From Thermoplasmata archaeon (GTDB taxonomy: Archaea > Thermoplasmatota > E2 > DHVEG-1), in the NCBI GenBank assembly GCA_003649845.1, contig QMTB01000024.1:1-13773 (forward strand): a stretch of DNA of 13,773 bases, given 5' to 3'. Under the pieces are notes generated by a model. The model was not told where the DNA came from. It saw only the letters and a list, made by a program, of their open reading frames with translations, and made no database searches. Made by a program: the position numbers and the translations under genes. The first letter of the stretch is position 1, and each line of letters opens with the position of its first letter. Shown here in pieces: positions 7,494 to 12,917 of the stretch.

Positions 7494-7653
7494 ATTTAAT
7501 GGTAAATAGAATCCACTGATTAATTCTTTTGGTTTACTCTTTTAGTTTACATCTCACTATCGTCCAATATTTTAAAAAAATGAGAATATTTAAATAAATA
7601 GATATGCTATCTTTTTCGGAGAATAATCATATGGGAGATTGGAGGAGAGAGAA
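7494..7653. promoter_or_regulatory. Divergent promoter region between rfcS and the secreted protein gene
   Basis: On the plus strand ATTTAAATAAAT (7588-7599) is a strong TATA box, predicting a start near 7620. It is preceded by an A-run ending in ATGAG (7574-7584), also seen before two other TATA boxes in this window. GGAG (7618-7621) and GGAGGAG (7641-7647) are SD candidates for the leader ORF and the main gene. The minus-strand promoter for rfcS is weaker. Confidence 0.5.
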
Positions 7654-7657
7654 ATGA
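7631..7657 (+). CDS. Possible 8-codon leader ORF overlapping the next start
   Basis: ATG 7631 is followed by seven sense codons (MGDWRREK) and TGA 7655-7657, which overlaps the ATG of the secreted protein (7654) as ATGA. GGAG at 7618-7621 lies 9 nt before its ATG. The main gene's SD lies inside this ORF, so ribosomes translating it would pass over and terminate exactly at the downstream start, a layout that allows translational coupling. It may equally be a chance ORF. Confidence 0.3.
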   Translation: MGDWRREK

Positions 7658-8421
7658 AGAATATGGTATTTGGAGTGGTTACCCTATTTTTCTTAGCTGG
7701 TATACCTTCTATAATAGATGCAGAGTTTCTAATGGAGAATAAAGAATATAATATGGAGGATACAGGTGAAGAATTAGCTACTGTATATATCAAGAAGTTT
7801 GATGCAAAGTTAAATAAACTAGTTGATAAACCTATAGCGAATATATCAAAAAGTGAAGCATTAAAACTTAAAGAAACACTTCAAGAGATATGGGAGGATA
7901 AAAGTTTATCTGCAGAAGAGAAGACGATAAAACAGTTACATATCCTCTATGATGAAAACATTCTACCATCTGATATACCTATAGATGAATTATGTAGATT
8001 TATACGTGATATGTCTAATAGAGATGTATCTACATTTCCAATAGCTTCTACTCAGGGGAATGTAATGAATTTTCTATCATTCATCTTCATGTTTAATCTC
8101 TTTCAAAGTACTTCTTTTGCATGGTTATGTTTAGCTAGTGAAAACTATTATAGTCCACCAGTTGATGTATTTGGATATAATCTATCAGCCTTCTTCCAGT
8201 ATGCTGTATGTGGTATAGTTGCACCATATTATGCACTTGGTTATCTATCGACTGTAGGGTTACTTGGAGCTCAAGGTTTTTTCCAACCAACGAGTTATTT
8301 TGGATTTATATTTGGATTCGCATGGATTATGTTTGCCTTGCAGTGGGGTACACCTCCAGCATCGATATTTGAGATAATATTTGGTCTTGCTGGTCTACCT
8401 GTATTTGTAGAGTTCGTCTAA
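7654..8421 (+). CDS. Unrecognised secreted or membrane protein, 255 aa
   Basis: I do not recognise a family. From ATG 7654 the protein starts with a signal-peptide-like stretch (MKNMVFGVVTLFFLAGIPSI, residues 1-20, and a likely end near IDA). A charged, helix-rich region follows (about 35-128, many Lys/Glu, with SAEEKTIKQLHILYDE). The C-terminal half (about 135-255) is strongly hydrophobic and aromatic, with runs such as FLSFIFMFNLF (140-150), an alanine/tyrosine/glycine region, and GFIFGFAWIMFAL (217-229), suggesting several membrane segments. Cysteines are few. ATG 7654 is chosen because GGAGGAG at 7641-7647 sits 6 nt upstream; a TTG at 7639 would put the SD inside the gene. The gene converges with the small hydrolase gene, 14 bp between stops. 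No function is assigned. Confidence 0.8.
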   Translation: MKNMVFGVVTLFFLAGIPSIIDAEFLMENKEYNMEDTGEELATVYIKKFDAKLNKLVDKPIANISKSEALKLKETLQEIWEDKSLSAEEKTIKQLHILYDENILPSDIPIDELCRFIRDMSNRDVSTFPIASTQGNVMNFLSFIFMFNLFQSTSFAWLCLASENYYSPPVDVFGYNLSAFFQYAVCGIVAPYYALGYLSTVGLLGAQGFFQPTSYFGFIFGFAWIMFALQWGTPPASIFEIIFGLAGLPVFVEFV

Positions 8422-8435
8422 GAAACATTTCTCTA

Positions 8436-8972
8436 TTATTTTTTATATAATTTTAGTATAATATCTGGTAGATTCTCTATATTTCTAGATAATCTATGAT
8501 CGTCTTGTAGGAATAAAACTTGTGCTTCTTGTGCTTTTGCAAATTCTATACCCCAGCTATTTGGAACAACTTCATCTTCTGTTCCAAGTATTATATAGAT
8601 ATCAGCTTGTATCTTTATTGTAAAAAGTTTTTCATCCTTCATATCTCTCAGTATACGTTGAGGCATACCTTGGATATCTGATATATCTATATAGGGTGGT
8701 ATAATAGCAGGGTTTAATAGGAATAATGTTTCAACTTTTTTATTATTCAAAGCGGTTTCTGCCGCTAGGAAACCTCCTAATGAGGAACCTATAAGGATAA
8801 CATTATCATCATCTTTAATTGCTTCATCTATCCTCTCCAGGCAGTTTCTTATAATTAAATCCTCTGGTTTACCATTTCTATATTTTATAGGTGTAGTATG
8901 TAGTTTTTCTTTGAATAATCTACCTTTAGTGCCATCTGGGCTAGATAGATATCCATGTATATAATACCACAT
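8436..8972 (-). CDS. Small alpha/beta hydrolase, YqiA/UPF0227-like esterase
   Basis: A compact 178-aa serine hydrolase fold. Numbered from ATG 8972: an oxyanion-hole-type IHGYLSSP near the N-terminus (5-12), nucleophile elbow GSSLGG with Ser64 (62-67), acid Asp133 in GTEDEVVP (130-137), and His159 in DDHRLS. The triad is complete and the length matches bacterial YqiA, which hydrolyses short acyl-CoA and esters in vitro; the real substrate is unknown. A GTG at 8984 would add four residues, but GGGTGAT (8986-8980) is a strong SD 7 nt before ATG 8972 and contains that GTG, so the ATG is preferred. It lies 8 bp after the yjbQ stop and is surely cotranscribed with it; the SD overlaps the yjbQ TGA, implying coupling. 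Probably cytosolic. Confidence 0.82.
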   Translation of the reverse strand: MWYYIHGYLSSPDGTKGRLFKEKLHTTPIKYRNGKPEDLIIRNCLERIDEAIKDDDNVILIGSSLGGFLAAETALNNKKVETLFLLNPAIIPPYIDISDIQGMPQRILRDMKDEKLFTIKIQADIYIILGTEDEVVPNSWGIEFAKAQEAQVLFLQDDHRLSRNIENLPDIILKLYKK

Positions 8973-8978
8973 AGATGT

Positions 8979-8986
8979 AATCACCC
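8979..8986 (-). promoter_or_regulatory. RBS embedded in the yjbQ stop codon
   Basis: On the minus strand GGGTGATT covers 8986-8979 and includes the yjbQ TGA (8983-8981). It matches the 16S rRNA tail complement GGTGAT and is 6-7 nt before ATG 8972, which settles the hydrolase start and ties its translation to termination of yjbQ. Confidence 0.65.
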
Positions 8987-9391
8987 TATCTGTTTAGTTG
9001 AAATGATTTTCACGTAAACCTTTCTATTTCTAGGTCCATCTCCTTCATAGAAGAATATATGCTGCCATGTACCAAGTAGTAGTCTAGATTTTTCAATTAA
9101 TACCATAGTGGAGCAACCTATGAGTGTTGATTTAATATGTGCATCACTGTTTCCTTCTACATGTCTATATCCCGCATCTCTTGGGATGAGTTTCTCCAGT
9201 GTTTCTAATATATCCCTTTGAACATCTGGGTCTGCTCCTTCATTAATTAGTATACCAGCGGTTGTATGAGGAACATAGAGTATTATAAAACCATCTTCTA
9301 CACCTGTTTCTCTAACTATCTTCTCCACCTTGCTTGTAATATCAATTAGCTGAGATCTTCTGTTAGAAGAGATATTAATGGTTTCAATCAT
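8981..9391 (-). CDS. yjbQ: YjbQ/UPF0047 family protein
   Basis: A small trimeric beta-barrel family found in all domains; weak thiamine phosphate synthase activity has been reported for bacterial members, but the true role is unsettled. The 136-aa product carries the invariant signature: YVPHTTAGILINEGADPDV (39-57, with His42 and Asn50-Glu51), YRHVEGNSDAHIKSTLIG (75-92, with His77 and His85), and LLLGTWQHIFFYEGDGPR (104-121). ATG 9391 is chosen because the family begins at this position (MIETINISS). An upstream in-frame start at 9454 would add 21 hydrophobic residues lacking family similarity and would cover the presumed promoter. No SD is visible, and an AT-rich AATATTTTTTAA about 29 bp upstream fits a leaderless start. 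First gene of a two-gene operon with the hydrolase. Confidence 0.93.
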   Translation of the reverse strand: MIETINISSNRRSQLIDITSKVEKIVRETGVEDGFIILYVPHTTAGILINEGADPDVQRDILETLEKLIPRDAGYRHVEGNSDAHIKSTLIGCSTMVLIEKSRLLLGTWQHIFFYEGDGPRNRKVYVKIISTKQIG

Positions 9392-9486
9392 AATATAGAG
9401 GATAAAGTTTTTTAGATTAAAAAATATTGAGGAAACCAAAGAAATTATAAACAATTGTTAATATACTTTATTGGCGAAGAGTTAGT
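9392..9486. promoter_or_regulatory. Divergent promoter region between yjbQ and the cysteine-rich protein
   Basis: Plus strand: TTAATATAC at 9458-9466, centred 25 bp before ATG 9487, with no SD, so a leaderless transcript is likely. It is abutted by the 10-bp palindrome AACAATTGTT (9450-9459), a possible operator. Minus strand: AATATTTTTTAA (about 9429-9418) is the candidate TATA box for yjbQ. Confidence 0.45.
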
Positions 9487-10023
9487 ATGATAGATGAAAA
9501 CTATTCTAAGATGATAAAGAGGGAGGATATACTCGATAGGGTTTATGAACTAGCTTATAGATATGAAGCTGAACGCGGTAGCTGCCCACAGTGTGTATTA
9601 TCGGCTTTAATGGAAGTATTAAATGTTGGAGATGAGAAAACTATTCAAGCTGCAGATGCACTTGCTGGTGGAACTAGTTTATCTACATATGGTACATGTG
9701 GTGCACTTGTAGGGGGTTTACTAGCTATAAGTTCTATAGTTGGTAGAAGCTATAAGGCTTTCTCCGCTGGAGATGTAAGAAGAAAAGTTTTCAGGTATTC
9801 TAAGAAACTATATGATAGGTTTATAGAAGAATATGGATCTCTTATCTGTAGAGATATACATAGAAAATTGTTTGGTAGAACATTTAATCTTCTCGATAAA
9901 TATGAGTATGAGGAATTCGAAAGAATGGGTGGACATGTAGATAAATGTACAAGTGTTAGTGGTAATGTTGCTCGGTGGACTGCAGAGATACTTTTAGATG
10001 AAAAACTAGTTGAGTTAAAATAA
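9487..10023 (+). CDS. C_GCAxxG_C_C family cysteine-rich protein
   Basis: Matches the family named for its spaced cysteines. In the 178-aa product: Cys33 and Cys36 (SCPQC) after an N-terminal helix, Cys71 in the defining TCGALVGG (70-77), Cys121 in LICRDIHRKLFG, and Cys154 in DKCTSVSGNVARW. The conserved cysteines suggest a redox or metal/Fe-S role; no activity is firmly established for the family, and in several bacteria members sit near redox or metal genes. The helical pattern with GALVGGLLAISSIVG in the middle is usual for the family and need not be membrane-spanning. The gene stands alone: divergent from yjbQ, convergent with the transglutaminase-like gene. Start ATG 9487 fits a leaderless promoter. 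Confidence 0.85.
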   Translation: MIDENYSKMIKREDILDRVYELAYRYEAERGSCPQCVLSALMEVLNVGDEKTIQAADALAGGTSLSTYGTCGALVGGLLAISSIVGRSYKAFSAGDVRRKVFRYSKKLYDRFIEEYGSLICRDIHRKLFGRTFNLLDKYEYEEFERMGGHVDKCTSVSGNVARWTAEILLDEKLVELK

Positions 10024-10160
10024 TGAAACTTGTTTTATTCTCACTGAGATTTTAACTACAAGATTGGTTGAATACCTGTTGTATTTTAAAGATTGATTCT
10101 ATAAATATATTATACTCCATAGAAAAAGTAGATTCTCAGAAGGCTTTTCTCTACAATTCC
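10024..10160. other. Convergent intergenic spacer, nothing distinct
   Basis: 137 bp between two converging genes. It holds short T-runs on both strands (TTTT just after the plus-strand stop; AAAAA at 10122-10126, read as T5 after the minus-strand stop) that could serve archaeal T-tract termination. The only inverted repeat I saw is a 6-bp match (CTGAGA/TCTCAG) about 85 bp apart, which is not significant. No RNA gene seen. Confidence 0.4.
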
Positions 10161-10982
10161 TTATTTCCAATATAATGGTAGATCAGGGCTTTGTTTACCA
10201 TTATTTGGATTATAATAGTATCTATCATTGAAGAAAGCCCAGTATTCTTCAACTGGATATGGATGAGTAGCAAAGAAATTAAATGGAAAACCATGGTTAT
10301 TTACTAGTTTATTATCATCGTCATCCCAGAAGGGACCAGATGTAGCTTCTAATTCCATCCAGCTTCCATTTTGATAAATCTGTACCCATGCATGTCCTCC
10401 TATCACACCTGAGAAGTTAACCTTCCCTACAACTACTCTAACGTTTTCCTTTGGTATACCTATTGCTTCTAATATTGAAACCAGCGTATACGCTTGTGAT
10501 TCACAGTCGCTAACAATGCTTCCTGGTACAGGATTAGTAGGATAGGTTGGTGTATCGTGTATGAAAACAGATGGTAGAAGCCATAACTCTGGTCTACCAT
10601 TTAGAGTTTGATCAGAAACCCATATCCAATTTACAGCTCTATGATAAGCTTCTCTAGGTGAAACAATATGATTATTGGAAATATAAGATAATATCACTGG
10701 ATCATCAGGTGTAACATATTTTTGATATCTAGAGATTTGAGTAAAGTTTTCTTTCTGTAAAACTAGATCTCTATGTTTAAGTAGTTTCCTTAGTTTAAAG
10801 GATTTTAATTCCTCCGTCACCTCCTCTCGAAGTTGTTGGAGAAGAGGAATATTTCGAGGGGTATCATCTCCGTAAAGATTTATCAATGGAATTACATATA
10901 TTGTGATGAGTAGAAGAGATGATATGATGAATAAGCCTATTAGAATTCTAATTAACAGTTTACTTTCAGCTGTTTTTCCCAT
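10161..10982 (-). CDS. Membrane-anchored transglutaminase-like (cysteine protease fold) protein
   Basis: 273 aa from ATG 10982. A short basic N-terminus (MGKTAESKLLIR) precedes one membrane segment (about 13-34, rich in Ile/Leu), giving an N-in, C-out anchor. The extracytoplasmic part has the transglutaminase-like core: Cys160 in SDCESQAYTLVSIL at the start of a helix, His197 in GGHAWVQIY, and an acidic residue Glu212 in WMELEATSG where Asp is usual. Such domains act as peptidases, amidases or crosslinkers at archaeal surfaces; the substrate is not predictable. The C-terminus is rich in Tyr, Asn and Pro. ATG 10982 is preferred over TTG 10997 because GGGAG (10995-10991) then lies 8 nt upstream as SD. 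It shares its promoter region with the divergent roadblock gene. Confidence 0.82.
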   Translation of the reverse strand: MGKTAESKLLIRILIGLFIISSLLLITIYVIPLINLYGDDTPRNIPLLQQLREEVTEELKSFKLRKLLKHRDLVLQKENFTQISRYQKYVTPDDPVILSYISNNHIVSPREAYHRAVNWIWVSDQTLNGRPELWLLPSVFIHDTPTYPTNPVPGSIVSDCESQAYTLVSILEAIGIPKENVRVVVGKVNFSGVIGGHAWVQIYQNGSWMELEATSGPFWDDDDNKLVNNHGFPFNFFATHPYPVEEYWAFFNDRYYYNPNNGKQSPDLPLYWK

Positions 10983-11104
10983 GTTTAAATCTCCCAAATA
11001 TATAGCATGGATATAAAAACTATGAAAAAATGAGTATCAATAGTTTTTTATATGAAAGTATATTAACATTTAGAGAGATGGGTTAGAAGGATGGTGTCTT
11101 TATT
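10983..11104. promoter_or_regulatory. Divergent promoter region, transglutaminase-like gene and roadblock-FIST operon
   Basis: Plus strand: TTTTTTATATGAAA (11044-11057) is a TATA candidate, placing the start near 11077. GGTG at 11093-11096 lies 8 nt before ATG 11105 and can pair with the 16S tail. Minus strand: GTTTTTATATCC (11020-11009) is a TATA candidate, but slightly too close to the SD of the transglutaminase-like gene, so that promoter is uncertain. An A-run ending ATGAG (11025-11034) precedes the plus TATA box. Confidence 0.45.
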
Positions 11105-11503
11105 ATGGGAGATAATGATGATCCTTTACTAAATGTTTTAGAGGATCTACTGAAACTTGATGATATTTATGCTTGTATGATAGCTAGGAGAAACATGTTT
11201 AGTGTCATGCCAGATACTAGTGAATTCAACCAGAAGATTATGGATGTATGGGATATTGTATCATCTGCTATGCAAAATGTATTCGCTGTTATAGAGGAAT
11301 ATAGTAGCGTAGGTTTAGATGTCATGGAGTTTAGGCTTAAGAACTACTCGGTTCTATTCTTTGTTATCCCTGATACTGATAATGCCTTAGTTGCAATTAT
11401 ACCATCCCTAGCAAACAAAGGTTTGATAGAGGTTGAGATGGAGAATGCAAGGAGAGAGATTATAGATATTTTGAATAGAAAGGAGGAAATGGTACAAGCA
11501 TGA
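11105..11503 (+). CDS. Roadblock/LC7-like protein
   Basis: 132 aa, with the alpha-beta layout of roadblock/LC7 proteins: an N-terminal helix (PLLNVLEDLLKL), a beta-hairpin region (DDIYACMIARRNMFSVMP), a long helix (about 37-64), beta strands (GLDVMEFRLKN, YSVLFFVIPDT, ALVAIIPSL) and a C-terminal helix (EMENARREIIDILNR). The family forms dimers that regulate small GTPases or act as scaffolds, and in prokaryotes often sits with signalling proteins. The assignment rests on pattern, not a strict motif. It overlaps the FIST gene by ATGA (11500-11503), so the two are translationally coupled and probably work together. I saw no partner GTPase in the window; it may be encoded elsewhere. Confidence 0.65.
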   Translation: MGDNDDPLLNVLEDLLKLDDIYACMIARRNMFSVMPDTSEFNQKIMDVWDIVSSAMQNVFAVIEEYSSVGLDVMEFRLKNYSVLFFVIPDTDNALVAIIPSLANKGLIEVEMENARREIIDILNRKEEMVQA

Positions 11504-12819
11504 ATGATGAATTAAAAGCAGGGGTAGGATTATCAAGGAAGTGGGATGCTAGAGAGGCAGGTAGAGAGGTTGCAGAAACAACTTTAGAAAAGCTGGATGG
11601 AGAGAATCCAAAGTTTTTCCTTCTATTTTCTACTATTCACTATGAAAAGTATGGTGGTTTCCAAGAGTTACTTAATGGTGTCTGGGATGTTTTACCAGAG
11701 GGAACACCTCTAGTTGGAGGAACTGTTCTTGGATTTGCAAATAATTTTGGTTGTTACACAAGAGGTGCTAGTGCTTTAGCAGTTTCTTACAAAAATATGG
11801 ATGTTGCGATGGGATATGGAAAAAAATCAAAAAATGCTCCAATAGAAGCTTCGAATGAATGTGCAGAAATGATTGATTCACATTTAAAAACAAGTCAGTA
11901 TAGAAATGCATTTTTGCTCAATTTGATTTCTGGGCCAGAACTTTTTAACTTTCCCGGGATGGGCCAGAAAAAAATCATAGAATCAAAAACGACTGCTAAT
12001 ATGGGCATATCCTTTATGAAATTAGCGCAGAGGACAACAGGGAAGGGATTACCAAGAGATGATGAAATTTTAAAAAATCTTACTAAAAAATTACCTGAGT
12101 ACTCTATTCTTTCTGGAGTTTTGCTTGATGATTTTAAATTCCTCAGGAATTATCAATTTTATGATCATCAGATTCTAATAAATAGTTTGGTAGGGTTGGG
12201 TTTGAAAACCGATTTATCCCTCGGTGTAAATACAACACATGGTATGCTTGAGAGAGGAGATAATTTTAAGATTACAAAGGTTGATTTTAATGGATGGCTG
12301 ATAAAAGAAATAAATAATAAACCAGCATGGCCTGAATTTCTCAGGTTACTTGGTTGGAATAAGGAAATCCTTTCGGATGAAAATAAATTTATTGAAAGAA
12401 TGATGTATTCTCCATTGGGCTTTAAACGAGAGGGGCAACTATATCCAGCAATGCCTGGGATTGTACTAGGGGATTCAATGATGACTGTTGTTCGATCACA
12501 AGAGGGAGATATAGCCTCGATTATGTATATAAACGGAGAGTTATTACTGCAAGCAGTAAAAAAGAATCTAGAACCTTATCAGAATTGGAAGCCGTCATTT
12601 GCCTTATTTTCTTCATGTATAACTAGGTTAATTACTCTTGGAAAAAATATTTACTATGAACAAAACGCATTAGTGCAGCATTTTCAAGATACGCCTTTTC
12701 TAGTGTTCTATGTATCTGGAGAGGGAACTTACTCGAGCGAGAGAAAACATCTAATTTATTCGGATATGTCTTTCAACTCCGCAGTATTTAGAGATGGTAA
12801 AGGAGAAAATGCGGGATGA
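11500..12819 (+). CDS. FIST-domain sensory protein (FIST_N plus FIST_C)
   Basis: 439 aa. FIST domains are predicted small-ligand sensors, found fused to or beside signal-transduction proteins. The N-terminal part has the family pattern: AGVGLSRKWDAREAGREVAE (7-26), FFLLFSTIHY (39-48), PEGTPLVGGTVLGFANN (66-82) and GASALAVSY (89-97). The FIST_C part (about 280-430) includes GDIASIMYINGE, FALFSSCITRLITLG (367-381) with the usual Cys-x-x-Arg, FLVFYVSGEGTYSS (400-413) where the family usually has a GEI-type motif, and a final strand FNSAVF. No transmembrane segment or effector domain is fused, so output probably runs through the overlapping roadblock protein. AGGAGG at 11481-11486 is 13 nt upstream, a long spacing, so coupling may dominate initiation. 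Ile codons (13 ATT, 9 ATA, 2 ATC by hand) differ from mptA (7, 13, 3). A hairpin terminator starts inside the stop codon. Confidence 0.78.
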   Translation: MNDELKAGVGLSRKWDAREAGREVAETTLEKLDGENPKFFLLFSTIHYEKYGGFQELLNGVWDVLPEGTPLVGGTVLGFANNFGCYTRGASALAVSYKNMDVAMGYGKKSKNAPIEASNECAEMIDSHLKTSQYRNAFLLNLISGPELFNFPGMGQKKIIESKTTANMGISFMKLAQRTTGKGLPRDDEILKNLTKKLPEYSILSGVLLDDFKFLRNYQFYDHQILINSLVGLGLKTDLSLGVNTTHGMLERGDNFKITKVDFNGWLIKEINNKPAWPEFLRLLGWNKEILSDENKFIERMMYSPLGFKREGQLYPAMPGIVLGDSMMTVVRSQEGDIASIMYINGELLLQAVKKNLEPYQNWKPSFALFSSCITRLITLGKNIYYEQNALVQHFQDTPFLVFYVSGEGTYSSERKHLIYSDMSFNSAVFRDGKGENAG

Positions 12820-12842
12820 TTTCCCTATGGGGAAATCTTTTT
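12818..12842 (+). terminator. Hairpin plus T5 terminator after the FIST gene
   Basis: GATTTCCC (12818-12825), loop TATG, GGGAAATC (12830-12837), then TTTTT (12838-12842). The 8-bp stem is perfect and begins inside the TGA stop. This is the shape of a bacterial intrinsic terminator; archaea stop mainly on T-tracts and rarely need a stem, so it may be a clue to origin. Confidence 0.75.
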
Positions 12843-12917
12843 ATTGGAACATGCAATGTTTGTAGTAAAGGAAAAATAATATCACATAAGATAAAAACGA
12901 TAGATTTAGAATCAAAT

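Noticed and set aside
7639..7653. TTG start for the secreted protein
   Set aside because: The SD GGAGGAG would lie inside the gene, whereas it is ideally placed for ATG 7654.
9392..9454. Longer yjbQ start at 9454 giving an N-terminal hydrophobic segment
   Set aside because: The family starts at the Met of 9391; the extra segment has no family similarity and covers the presumed promoter.
10024..10160. tRNA or small structured RNA in the convergent spacer
   Set aside because: No cloverleaf arms, no T-loop consensus and no strong hairpin could be found by eye.
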